From assembly GCF_024679245.1 (NCBI RefSeq), contig NC_090178.1:11331979-11395978 (forward strand): 64,000 bases of DNA. Reading direction: 5' to 3'. The stretch comes from Pseudorasbora parva (lineage: Eukaryota > Chordata > Actinopteri > Cypriniformes > Gobionidae). Under the pieces are notes generated by a model, which searched no databases, was not told the origin of the DNA, and saw only the letters and a program-made list of their open reading frames with translations. Below are positions 53,337-64,000 of the stretch, in pieces. The translations under genes were made by a program, and so were the position numbers. Position 1 is the first letter of the stretch; the number at the start of each line of letters is the position of its first letter.

Positions 53337-53822
53337 ATTATCATTTTGCTGCCATTTCAGAAGGCCATAATAGAAGAGCTGGATATGGGTTTATACTCAT
53401 TTTGAGGTCCATTCATATGACCAATACTAAAGGTTAAACCAGCCAAAGCTTGTTTGCTGATCTAGGCTATCCAATCTAGTGTTCTCATTTCTGAGCCCCA
53501 AAACTGAAACTAGCAAACTATTTTAGGTTTATTCAAAAAAAAAAAAATCCAATAAGGTATATGGTGAGCATAGTTAGTTGGGATTTTAAAGAAATTGTTA
53601 GGAACCTTGAACTAAAGGTCCAGATGTTTCATTGTCCAGAAGTTTTGTGAACATAAGCAGACCGCTGTAAGTGCACTTTCAACGAAATCATTAATTAATG
53701 CAGTTGTTTATAATGCCGGGTCGAGGAACGGAAACGATAATCTTCAGAAACGACCGGAACCTACGCGTTTAGGAACCAATTGTGTATGTCGTGCGAACGG
53801 GGATCAAATATGCGGTAGCACT

Positions 53823-56800
53823 ATGGAGAACAGCATGGACAGCTCAAGAAGTGTCAGAAGAACTAAAGAGGAGAAAAAACTGCTTCGAAGGCAAATTAAA
53901 ACCAGTCACACATTACTGAAACACGAGGGCATAAACACAGTGTCACATGCCACGAAGGTACCCACAAAGCTTATTTTGCTGAATTGTCAGAACGGTATTC
54001 GCTTCAGACAATCGGTTAAATAGTTCAAATGTACATTTCTGCTGCTGAATTCCTGTCATTATGTCTTGTATTTCTGAATACTATTTTTACAGTGTAGATA
54101 TACGCTGTTTGTTGCTACTTCTTTTAAAACGAATGCAGTAAAATTATGAATGCTATAAATGATTTGTGGCTTCTCCAGTCACTACCGATGATAGTGAACC
54201 ACATTGAATAAAAGTTATGACAGTCTAAGTTACATGTCTTTGAATGTTACATGTCTTTGCATGGATACAAATAAGCTTCCAAATAACTTGAGCTTTCTTG
54301 ATGAATCCTCTTAAATGGTGACGTATGAATTGCTTTGCATAAATTACTCAAAATCATTCAGTAATGTACATGTTCATGAATGTCTGTTATGTAGCATCTG
54401 GTGGTGTCTAATGGAGGTTTGGGGAATGGAGTGAGCAGAGAGTTGCTGCTGGAGGTTCTTAAAGAGGGAGGGACTGTTGTGTCACTCCTCACCCCTCCAG
54501 CCAAACCATATGCATTTGTAACATATTCATCAATTGAAGCAGGCCAGAATGCATATACATTTCTCAATGGACGAGCACTGCAATGTCAGGAGGAGCAAAG
54601 TGTGACACTTTATTTCAGCTATGTCGAGAAAGGTGCGTCACACAGGTTATATCATCATTTTCAGTGAGCTTTAATTAGTGTTTCTAATGTATCTCATCTT
54701 TGATTGTTTGTCAGTGGATGGTGACAGGAGTGTATCCTGTGCGTTGCCTCCTGGTCTGTCTGTGTTGGAGGATTTTGTGTCTCCAGAAGAGGAGCTGCAA
54801 ATGCTGCAGGCTGTTGATTGGACACCACATATGGATGATGTCACGGGTGAGAGATATTTTGGGTGCTTCCCAAATTGATGCTTCCTCGTTTCCTCGCTTC
54901 TCCGTCCTCCAGCCGGTGAGCCGGAAACCAATCGAGCTCCACCATCGTGAAAGACATCTCAATTCTATAATTGCACCAGGAGAGATGTATCCTTTCCCCG
55001 TATCATCAGGGGGTGGAGCTAAGACGTGAGGAAAGGAAGCGAGGATGCAGAAATATCTATTTTTAAATATTTAATCCTCGTTGTCATAAAGGATAAACGT
55101 ACCTATTAAGCTCAAGTATCCTCAAGTACACCATTATTTTTGAGCTCAGATTATAAAAAAAAAAAAAAATAATTATCTACTTGAAGGGTAAACAAAATAA
55201 TGTGTTTGTTACTACACCTCTTGTAATTTCAAGATCATAATCAGACCATTGCGCTCTGTGATATTGGTATTCTAGCCTAACATGGTCATTCTCAAGTCAA
55301 TTCTAGTCAGAATATGAGTCTGATACTGCGCCTTTGGGCTGTAATTATGGGGTGTGTTTCAACCGAACCAGGAAAGACATCAATTGGATAGACCTGCAAC
55401 AAATCAGAGCAATAGAGCAACGCCGCCTTCACATGCTATTGGAAATTTGATAACTCCCACTTCTGAAGTCGTGATTACGAGCTCATCCCATTCAAATTTT
55501 GAAATGGGAGGGCGTTCATGTGCAAGTTTTACCTTGAAAAGTCCTATTTACGATAATTCCGAGAGCACGTGAATGCAGCATTTGTTGTCAGATGTCAACA
55601 GAACTCAACTGCACTGTGTTGCCAAGTCTGCGGTTTCCCGCAGGTTGTTTTCCATGTCTGCGGGTTGAAGTGAAGCAACCTCTATTATGTAATATATAGA
55701 TCCAGGACTGCGAATTGTAGCAGGCAACCTTGCTAAAATAACACACATTTTACCCCCCAAACGCCATTTTTGAGAATTGGAGAACCCCCCCGAGAAGCTA
55801 TTGTTTTGGGCTAGTATTCTACTAAAAACTTGGCAACCCTGTCTGCACGCACGCTGGAATAAATGATCTTTGCTGGTGTTGTAAAAAAAAAAAAATTATA
55901 ATACACAGAGTACTTACCAACATGATCATCATTTCTGCGAGAAATAGTGAAGGTAAATGCATATACGAACAAGTTCTTAGTTTAGGATTTAAACAAATTC
56001 AACCAAACGCTTTTGATGAAGTAGATGAATTGCGTTACTGTTTATCATCGGTCCATCATCGTCTAAAGTCCATCCTGACAATTTCATTTGTCGGAACAGT
56101 TTCTGTTCTGGCATAATGACTCCTCTAGTCTATGGATCAAGTCGAGACCGAATTGCCCGAACGCTTTAGCCTGAATGTCAGCCGAACTCAGCCCCGCCCA
56201 CAACATTTTTAGGTCGGGCAGTTTGGTCTGGCCTCGATCCATAGATGAGTAATTATCCTCGAACAGAAACTGTTCGGACCAATGAAATCATCAGGGCGGG
56301 CTTTAGACGATGACGGACAGATGATAAGTAGTAACGTAATCATGTACGTCATCAAAGGGGCTTGGATTATATTGATCGAATCCTAAACGGAGAGCTTGTT
56401 TGTATGCATTCACCTTCACAATTTTCATAAATTTATTTTTATTTTTTACAACACTGGCAAAGATCGTGTATTCCAGCCTGATTTCAGCCCGCATGCAGAC
56501 TTTGCCAAGCTTTTACAACAAAACCTGCCAACGACTAGCTCTAAACAATAGCTTCTCGTGGGGTTCTCTGGGGGAAAAAAAATGTAATTTGGGGCGTAAA
56601 ATGTGTTATTTTTGCAAGGTTGCCTGCTAAAATTCGCACTCATGGGTCTATATATCACATAATAGTTGCTAGGCAACGTGGGGGAGAGGACGCTGGCGTC
56701 GTCTGTTCGCCGCTTCTCCACCCACAACAAATCATGTTAATGTACTATTAGATTTACATTTTATTTTATTTCCTTATGTTTGTGACTAGTCTAACAGTCA

Positions 56801-59800
56801 GAGCTACAATTGGGACTGTTGCTGATTGCTGGCAGCCACTGAGAAGTCGTTGTTCGTCGTTTCGCCGTTTTCAACCGCTTCTCTAATGTTTACATTTGAA
56901 TTGCTGCGGTTGGTTTCTGGTTTGGAGGACATTTTATGTTTCTCGCCGCGGGTGCTCACTGGTGGTCTCCCTTGGGCTTAAGCTGCATGGTGGCTGAAGT
57001 TTGCACCGGGCTAGCGTCATCCGGGCTCTCGTCGTCGGTGTCCGGCATGATGTTGGGATGTTCTGCTTCTCGGCTGCGCCGCTGTTCCGTCCTGCATTGC
57101 GACCGTGGAGCGACATCTGCGCCGGCCCCGGTGTGTCCACAGAAGTGCCCGGAGGAATGTTCTGCCTCCTGCATGGTGCTGCAGCGATCCCCATCGTTTG
57201 AATCATCATGAAGAAGACCCATCATCTGGTCTTCAGCTGTCGTGCCTCAGCGATGTCATCGGGACACTGCCGCTGGGAGAAATCTGAAACATGGAGTGGA
57301 CCACAGTGTGCTGCGGAGCTAACAGAGACTTCCACCATCAGCTGTTTTCTGTTCACCATCAGCTCTGTTTCTGTTCACCATCAGCTCTGTTTCTGTTCAC
57401 CATCAGCTCTGTTTCTGTTCTGTTTTCTGTGTTGGTTGATTGTTTGTAGTATTCTATATTTTTACTTGTTATTAATTTTTTTTTTGTTATTCCCCCCCCC
57501 TTTGTTGCACTTTGAGATTCTTCGGAATGAAAAGTGCATTATAAATAAAATCTATTATTATTATTATTATTATTATAATAGTCGCTTAACCCGCGGACTT
57601 AGAAAACAATCCGCAGAAAAAAACGTGGACTTGGCAACATAGTGCAGTTGAGCTCCGTTGACATTTGATAATGCGTCGCTTCGTTGCTCTGATTGGTTGT
57701 AGGTCTATCCAATTTATGTCTTTCCTGGTTTGGTTGAAACACGCCCCATAATCACAGCCCAATGGAGCAGTTTCAGACTCACATTCTGACTAGAATTCAG
57801 TATGACCACTAGCCTGACAAGCCACACCCACATCAAGATGTTTGGTCTGGAAACTCACCATTGACAGGGCTCAATCCGAGGGGCGGGATAAACAGTTGTC
57901 TTTCAAACTCCCTCTGCATGCAATAGGATAGCGCTACCACCAACCAGAGCAATGAAGGTGAAGCAGAGCTTGTTGATAGATTAAAAATTCTCCGTATCCG
58001 GTCAGCAAAACTCCGAACACATCTTCCCTTTTTAAAGGGGGGGTGAAACACTCAGTTTCAGTCAGTGTCATGTCAATCTTGAGTACCTATAGAGTAGCAT
58101 TGCATCCTGCATATCTCCGAAAAGTCTTTATTTTTTAAATAATTATATAAGAAAGATGCGCTGTTCCGAGTCTTTCCGAAAAAAGCCGAGCGGGTGGGGG
58201 CGTGTCGTGTGAGCGGCGCTAAATAATGACGTGTGCTCGCTGCTGCTATTGTGTTGAGTCGAGTGCGTCGTAAAGCTGTGTCATCCCTAACAGCGGGAAA
58301 AAAACTTTATTCAGAATAAAAATATGGCTTTTAATCAGATACAGCCATACATCTATGATCCGGAATCAGACCCAGAGGCTGCAGTTAAACAGGAGCAGCA
58401 GCAAAAACGACTAGAGCAGGACGTCTCTATGTGGTACAAGTTATACACTAACTATATAATATGCTTAGCGACTTGTGTTATTTACATATTTATACTTGAA
58501 TTATATCGTCGTATTTTTGTCTTTGAAGGTGTACATGTGGGAAGTGCAGTTGTGCACGTGTGTGTGTGTGTTTACGCGTGGTTTGTGTAGACAATTGTAA
58601 CGTTAGTAAGCGGACTGGTTTTGCACGGCAGGCTAAGTTAGTTTTTACATAGAAAGACACGGAATAGTAGCGCATTTGAATGAAGAAGCGCGCTTATTTA
58701 GTTCAACATATTTCCCCACTCTTTGTGTATTGTTGTTTGGAGTGCTTTTACAATACACAAACATAAAGTTACACATATAGTGGCCAGCTAAACAAATGTA
58801 CACGCACTACACATCGCATGCTCCATTGATCAATTAACTATACGTGATCATGTTTGGGCTACTTGATGAGCATAGGCAAAGACACAGACATTTGAAGCAG
58901 TCTTACTCACAGCCTGCGGTTCTAACGTTGGGACCTTTATCGTTGGGACTGCTCCATCCTTCAGCATTAGGCGATCGGAAAATCCTGTGTCGAGCTGGGC
59001 CTTGTTTATGAAACAGTCGGCACCGAAATGCAGCGAACAGATATAAACATTCGCGCAACTCAGTTGCTGATCCGGAAAAGCAAATTACATCCACTGTTGC
59101 CTTAACGCAGGGTTTTTGGGGAATCTGTGCAGGACTGTCTTGGTCTGGCAACCAAAAACGCACTTTTTTGGTGACATCACCTGTGCAGCAGCCTACGAGC
59201 CAGCGCTTTAATGGGCGTAGCCTGTTACTTTCGCTCTCTCCCTCTCTCTCTCACACGCGCTTCCGGTAGAATTGTCCGTACGGCCCATACAAGGAAATTC
59301 CGCCCCCATTAACGTCAAAGGGGAAGCATGATCGCAAAAAACTTGCCGAAACTTATGACTATCACTTATCACTACAATGAAAATCACAGCTTCAGTGTGA
59401 CATCAATAAGAAAAAGTGTAATTTCATAGATATTTTCTATAATAGCGGTTCATATTCAAAAATGTATGAACTTAATATAAGACCTACATTGTTTATTTAG
59501 CAAAATTGTCCTTTTAAATGTATACATTTTATATATATTTATTAAAAAAGTTTAATGTTCCAATAAAGCTCAGTGTGTTCCCTCATCCACTTTGAACGTT
59601 TATGTAAATACTTCATAAAGAGACTTTAAATATTACCTGATGGTTGTCACTTCAATCTTTATGAAATTATTATTCTTTAAAAATGTATGCAACCAAAAAA
59701 TGTGTCATTTAAAATAAATCATACAAATAAATATTATTGTGTGAGAGATTGTTTTTTTTATTTTAACATAACTTCTTGTATTCAAACCAATACCCTGTGC

Positions 59801-62800
59801 ACTAAAATGTCTCAATGTAGATTTTGGTGGGCTTAATATGTATGTTTACCCTTTTTATATATAGCAGACAAATTTCCTTAGATAATTTTTTGATGAAGCT
59901 ATTAACATATTCATTATTAATACTAGCATGTTCACTCTATTTCCATATATCAGTGCAGAAAGCTTTGAAACACAGAAGAGTGAAGCATTATGGGTATGAG
60001 TTTCGGTATGATAATAATAACGTGGACAAAGACAAGCCCTTGCCAGGTGGTAAGTATAACATTTTTGATGATGATAAAGTATTCTGCAATTGGTAACATT
60101 TTTGTAATGTTTTAAAGAAGTCTCTTATGCTCCCCAACCAAGACTGCATTGATTTGATCAAAAATACAGGAAAAACAGTAATGTTGTGAAATATTATTAA
60201 CATTTAAAGCTGCACTATGTAATTTTTCTGTCCGCTAGAGGGCGCCTATTCAAAACAAAGGTGTAGTTTGATGACGCCACGTTTGAGCTCTGAATCTTGG
60301 GACATGTGGTCTTCACCTCACAGCCAGTGAAAAAGAATCGGGATAGGACTCATGTTCATGGATGCAATTATTAACGTTACTGTAGTATGAAGCAGAGCAG
60401 GACAGAGTGTTGTGGAGCTGAGCAAGGCTGCTAGAGCGACTGTTGAGCAACAAATGGCTCACAAGCAACGGGACTTTTATTATGACGGGACAGGACACAG
60501 AGTGTCATGAGTATGAGGTAACGCAGCTATAATATTTATCATATTAGATACATGTAAGTGTGTTTAAAATTATGTTGTGACATTACTGCTGTGACACTTG
60601 TTCTCACTGTTAAGAGCAAAAGCGCTTCTGCCAAATAAAACCATGGGTAACCGAGGGTAACACAGATATGATGCATTTGACAGGCGACTCCCTCAGGCGT
60701 CCCGGTTCCTTGGTTAAATAGCAATTTTCTCACAATTTACAAATAGTTGGAAACGTTTGGGATATTGTAAGAACTCAACTAAACAAAATATATAACACTG
60801 GCCTAGTGGTTTTTGGATATTTTACTGCAAAAATACTACATAGTGCACCTTTAAAAGGACTGATTTCTAATGTAATATGTTTTAAAATGTAATTTATTCC
60901 TGTGATGGCAAAGCTGAATTTTCAGCATCATTACTCCAGTCTTCAGTGTTACATGATCCTTCAGAAATCATTCTAATATGCAGATCTGGTGCTCAAAAAC
61001 CTTTCTTATATCAATTGAGCAGTTGTGAGGCTTATTATATTTGTGGAAAGCATGATAAATTGATCCATGCTACATTTTTTAGGAGACTTTGATGAACAGA
61101 AAGTTCACAAGAACAAGATTTTTTTGCAACATTATAAATGTCTTTACTGTCGCTTTTGATCAATTTTAATGAATAGTATGTATTTACATATCTAATATAA
61201 TCTTAAATTGAATAGACACCTGTCATTTCAGGCCTGCCGGCGGAATGTGATGCTTTACTACAAAGATGTTTGGCTGATGGCCACATAAGTGTGGTCCCAG
61301 ACCAGCTTACTGTAAACCAATACCAAAGTGGACAAGGTAGTACATCAGGCATTTACACAGCAGAGGGGAGATTTTGCCTGTTTAGAAGAGTAAACACTAT
61401 TGCCTGTTACAGGAATACCTCCTCACGTGGACACTCACTCTGCATTTGAAGACACCATCCTTTCCTTGAGTCTTGGTGCAAAGGTATGAATAAATGAAGC
61501 ACTGAAATGTCATTTATTATGGATTGTTTTATCATACATCAGTATTATGAGTAGGCCAGTGTGATAAAGTGTAGGATAGTGTTCTGTTACACAAGACCTG
61601 TTTGTAGCCTTATTAATTGGTTATGGTACAGCAACTTTATTGATTATCCGATTTTCCTTTGTCAAAACAAAGATGGAGATAGAAGATGAACCTCATGATT
61701 TTCCTACATGGATGGATCTCTGTTTAACGTCTTTCCTCTGTCTTTTCTCCCATTTTCCTGTAGACAGTAATGGACTTTAAACATCCCGACGGACGTTCTG
61801 TTGCTGTGGTGCTGCCAGAGCGAAGTCTGCTAGTGATGAAAGGAGAGAGCCGTTATCTGTGGACTCATGGGTGAGAGACAGCATTTTGTAATCAACCCTC
61901 TATATACACCATATGCCCAAAAATATGCAAACAAACAAACAATACAGCCGTATAATTAAATTCTATATTCTATAATTAAGTAATAAATTCTTTATTCTAT
62001 GGACAGATGAATATGTTTTGTGTGTTTCATGTCAGCATAACACCTCGGAAGTTTGATGTGGTACCAGTGTTGGAATCTGGAGGGTCAGGGGTCATGACCT
62101 CTGACTTGAGTAATCTGACCCTTAGCCGCCGTGGTACCAGGATATCGCTGACGTTCAGAAAAATCCGGCATACGCCCTGCAACTGTGGTGAGTGTGTGCT
62201 TACTTATGCAAGCTACTTCTTTTTTTTTATTCTTATCAACTTTTCTTAAGTACAGTACCGTTCAAAAGTTTGAGGTCAGTAAGATTTTTTTTTTTAGAAA
62301 TCAATTTTTGTAAAAAAAAATTATAATAATTTGTGTAAAAGCAACCCGGTTTTATTTAGCAAACTTTTTTACATGTTGGATTTTAAAAAATACTACATTG
62401 GAATGGAATGACACTTGATGACTTCTGTGGTGCTTACTATGTGAACAAAAATAATTGTGGACATGATTCGAGAAGTTTAAATGGTCCTAAAGAAAATAGT
62501 CAAAAATTGCTTCCATAGAAATGAATACAAAAAAATAAGTAAATACATATCATTTTTGAGCAGACAATCTACAAATCAGCCATGATACAAAAAATATTGG
62601 GGGGAAAATGGTATTGATTTTTTTATTGTATTGAAATGTAAAATAAATGGATCATAATTATTGCATACATAATAGTACCATACAATTCCCTTAAAATACA
62701 ATATAATAAAAATGATTGGACAAAAATATATTGCATTGTTTTTCCTGGGGAAAAAGTTATATTTGAGTACAAGTGTGCCCTCTGAAATGAGAAGCACTAG

Positions 62801-64000
62801 AGGGTTAAATTGATCAAAAGACAGTAAAAGACATTTATAATGTGAAAAAAGATTTTTGTATCAAATAAATGTTGTTCTTTTGAAGAACTCTGACAAAAAA
62901 TGCAAATCAGAAGTGCAATTAAAGACACTTATATGGTTTCCACACAGTTTCCATGAAAAGCAGCTCACAACTGTTTTCAACATTGATCCTGAGCACCAAA
63001 TCATCCTATTAGAATGATTTCTGATGATCATGTGACACTGAAGACTGGAGTAATGATGCTGAAAATTCAGCTTTGCATCACATGAATAAATTATATGTTA
63101 AAACCGTTATTTTAAGCTGTAATAATGTTCCGCAATATCATGGTTTTCACTATTTTTTGATCAAATAAATGAAGCCTTGATGAGCATAAGAGACTTTCAA
63201 AAAGAATCTTATACTGACCCTAAGATTTCATAGCCTGACGCCGTCATACTCAATTCTAGTCAGAATATGAGTCTGATACTGCTCCATTGGTCTGTATGTG
63301 GATGTAACGTGGATGATTATGTTACTGTTTATTATCTGTCCATCATCGTCTAAAGCCCGCCCTGACAATTTGATTGGTCCGAACAGTTTCTGTTCAGGTA
63401 TAATTACTTCTTAATGGATCAAGTCCAGACCCAACTGCCTGAGCTCAAATGTTGTGGGCCGGGCTTAGTTCGGCTGGCATCCAGCCTAAAGATTTCGAAC
63501 AATAGTGAATATACTTAAAAATCAATTATGTGATTTGTCTCTTTGCATTTGTGTATTTTTGTAGATTTATGACAAGAATCTGTTTTTTTTTTTTTTGTAG
63601 CCTATCCATCTGCATGCGATAGCCAGCGGTTGCCCACTCCACCCACTGTGCCTGTTGCTGAAGGCGATGCGTGCCGTTTGGAGTCGCAGTATGTCCATCA
63701 GGTCTATGAAGAGATTTCCTCCCACTTCAGCAGCACACGACACTCACCGTGGCCTCAGGTGCGAGACTTCCTGCTGTCCCTGACACCTGGTAGTGTTCTG
63801 GCAGACATCGGATGTGGCAACGGCAAATATCTGGGGATCAACCCTAAAGTGATGTCGGTATGTAATACAACTCAGCAGAACTTGTTCGGACATCACATGG
63901 TTATCACTTACAATTAGGATCATTTCTATTACTCTTATCCCCCTAAATAATGGACAACTGTGATGGAACCTCTGTTGTTTGTCCATCTGTAGATGGGCTG
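53823..64000 (+). CDS. alkbh8: AlkB homolog 8, tRNA wobble-uridine methyltransferase/hydroxylase (5' part, runs off the window)
   Basis: Coding exons: 53823-53957, 54395-54632, 54715-54846, 59954-60049, 61232-61336, 61413-61483, 61764-61870, 62036-62187, 63601-63857, and the start of a tenth at 63993. Exons 1-9 total 1293 bases with compatible phases and GT-AG borders. In vertebrates the protein, with TRM112, forms the methyl ester of mcm5U at tRNA wobble U34 and hydroxylates it. Visible modules: basic N-terminal helix; RRM (HLVVSNGG ... [20 protein letters not shown]); AlkB domain from [17 protein letters not shown], with [11 protein letters not shown], the iron ligands His and Asp in [13 protein letters not shown], and [10 protein letters not shown] carrying the distal His; a Cys-rich TPCNCAYPSACD linker; and the start of the methyltransferase with SAM motif [12 protein letters not shown]. 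The start was chosen because the 45-codon first exon opens in frame and splices cleanly. Intron 3 (5.1 kb) is filled with repeats. Confidence 0.95.
53961..54394 (+). other. alkbh8: alkbh8 intron 1
   Basis: Ordinary AT-rich intron; no repeat or extra exon recognised. Confidence 0.6.
55428..55581. mobile_element. Small MITE nested in the foldback element
   Basis: CCTTCACATGCTATTGGAAA left and TTCCGAGAGCACGTGAATGC right; a relative lies at 7313-7455. It has no counterpart on the opposite foldback arm, so it inserted later. Confidence 0.55.
56740..57580 (+). mobile_element. Non-LTR-type insertion with (ATT)n tail
   Basis: A GC-rich body (56930-57330) is followed by a 22-bp tandem repeat, then AAAAGTGCATTATAAATAAA and an ATT-repeat tail, the layout of a SINE or truncated LINE. 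It breaks the right arm of the foldback element. Family not identified. Confidence 0.5.
57335..57425 (+). repeat. 22-bp tandem repeat, about four units
   Basis: The unit CACCATCAGCTCTGTTTCTGTT is repeated with minor changes in the first copy. Confidence 0.85.
57808..58030 (+). repeat. End fragment of the AGCCTGACAAGCCA family
   Basis: Closely matches 33086-33260, sharing the CATCAAGATGTTTGGTCTGG and CTCACCAT words. Cut off by copy 4 of the TTAA element. Confidence 0.7.
58032..59345 (+). mobile_element. TTAA element with captured exon, copy 4
   Basis: TTAA at 58032-58035, then AGGGGGGGTGAAACACTCAG. The body matches copies 1-3 up to about 59345 (ending near CATTAACGTCAAA...GCCGAAACTT), where the right terminus is missing. 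It holds the only captured exon with an open frame. Confidence 0.85.
58324..58433 (+). pseudogene. Captured first exon resembling a P2X7-C-terminal-like protein
   Basis: An ATG at 58324 opens a frame reading [18 protein letters not shown]..., then a Gln-rich stretch and LEQDVSMW, stopping at a GT at 58434 that coincides with donor-like GTATGT in copies 1 and 2. The IQPYxxxPESDPE opening and a QDVS-W end are what I remember from small fish proteins named P2X purinoceptor 7-like, where the next exon gives a Cys-rich C-x-C-x-x-C segment. That continuation is absent here. Identity is from memory and homology across the four copies; whether it is spliced to anything is unknown. Confidence 0.5.
59346..59953. 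other. alkbh8: alkbh8 intron 3, right part
   Basis: AT-rich, no repeat family recognised, leading to the acceptor at 59952-59953. Confidence 0.5.
60105..61150. mobile_element. Copy of the GATGCTGAAAATTCAGC family, interrupted
   Basis: Left piece 60105-60203 (TTTGATCAAAAATACAG words) and right piece 60855-61150 (GCTGAATTTTCAGCATCATT) belong to the family at 62255-63230. The TTAA-MITE at 60204-60854 interrupts it. Confidence 0.75.
60204..60854 (+). mobile_element. TTAA-MITE, GCTGCACTATGTA family, uninterrupted copy
   Basis: TTAA at 60204-60207 and 60851-60854, with AGCTGCACTATGTA on the left and TACATAGTGCACCT on the right. The site TTAA at 60371-60374 is the empty counterpart of the copy 2 insertion at 29663. 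Confidence 0.9.
62255..63230. mobile_element. Abundant cyprinid repeat, GTTCAAAAGTTTGAGGTCAG end
   Basis: Starts at GTACCGTTCAAAAGTTTGAG and ends with CTTATACTGACCCTAAGA. Contains GATGCTGAAAATTCAGCTTTG and TTGATCAAATAAATG words shared with three other copies. Lies in alkbh8 intron 8. A further insertion at roughly 62340-62800 has no counterpart in the other copies. Confidence 0.7.
63228..63500. repeat. Partial copy of the foldback element
   Basis: CAATTCTAGTCAGAATATGA, then a shortened stretch and the TCCATCATCGTCTAAAG word, match the left arm of 55283-57808 with its 55460-55990 part deleted. Confidence 0.8.

Larger units (their letters stand above)
55283..57808. mobile_element. Large foldback (inverted-repeat) element in alkbh8 intron 3
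   Basis: Outer ends ATTCTAGTCAGAATATGAGT (left) and ACTCACATTCTGACTAGAAT (right) are inverted. Complementarity continues inward through several blocks: 55330-55430 with 57650-57770, 55590-55640 with 57580-57660, 55690-55800 with 56560-56670, and 55950-56140 with 56230-56400. The centre is near 56180. Insertions interrupt it at 55428-55581 and about 56700-57580. A partial third copy is at 63228-63500. Confidence 0.8.

Noticed and set aside
56934..57287. Several overlapping GC-rich frames in alkbh8 intron 3
   Set aside because: Present on both strands in the same segment, inside a non-LTR-type insertion, with no recognisable domain; GC content alone keeps the frames open.
57335..57425. CRISPR-like spaced repeat
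   Set aside because: The 22-bp units are directly tandem with no unique spacers, in an animal genome; an ordinary minisatellite.

Overview
This is a 64-kb stretch of animal nuclear DNA, almost certainly from a ray-finned fish and most likely a cyprinid (carp, goldfish or zebrafish group). The grounds are vertebrate-type split genes with GT-AG introns, very long GT/CA and AT microsatellites, and a dense load of cut-and-paste DNA transposons and MITEs (Tc1/mariner, hAT, TTAA-target piggyBac-like, Harbinger-like). Assignment to cyprinids rests on recognising repeat families, not on a search.

Three protein-coding genes can be reconstructed, all on the + strand. (1) A G-protein-gated inward-rectifier potassium channel of the GIRK (Kir3) family, best matched to GIRK4/kcnj5, has coding exons at 25412-25489, 26217-27081 and 42240-42598. 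They join in frame to 433 codons. (2) Fibrillarin (fbl), the box C/D snoRNP 2'-O-methyltransferase, has nine coding exons at 49433-52860 (328 codons). (3) The 5' two-thirds of alkbh8, the tRNA wobble-uridine enzyme with RRM, AlkB dioxygenase and methyltransferase modules, starts at 53823 and runs off the right edge inside its methyltransferase domain. fbl and alkbh8 are head to tail with under 1 kb between stop and start. Both act in RNA modification, but nothing here shows shared regulation. A possible terminal exon of an unidentified minus-strand gene lies at 502-832.

Layout: 1-25 kb is mostly repeat-rich DNA upstream of the channel gene, with a possible non-coding 5' exon near 6.85-7.13 kb. 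25.4-42.6 kb is the channel gene, whose last intron (15.2 kb) is packed with nested transposons. 43-49.3 kb is intergenic and holds two nearly abutting Tc1-type transposons, one carrying a nested SINE. 49.3-64 kb holds fbl and alkbh8, with a 5.1-kb alkbh8 intron containing a foldback element.

The most interesting material is in the mobile DNA. A TTAA-flanked repeat family (four copies) carries what looks like a captured first coding exon, from start codon to splice donor, of a P2X7-C-terminal-like gene; it is still open in one copy. Several insertions are proven inside the window by paralogous empty sites or exact target duplications. A 2.5-kb foldback element, a perfect 20-bp hairpin, a repeat-borne ZNF143-type site and repeats bounded by GT tracts are also recorded. 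No microbial system, CRISPR array or viral gene was seen.
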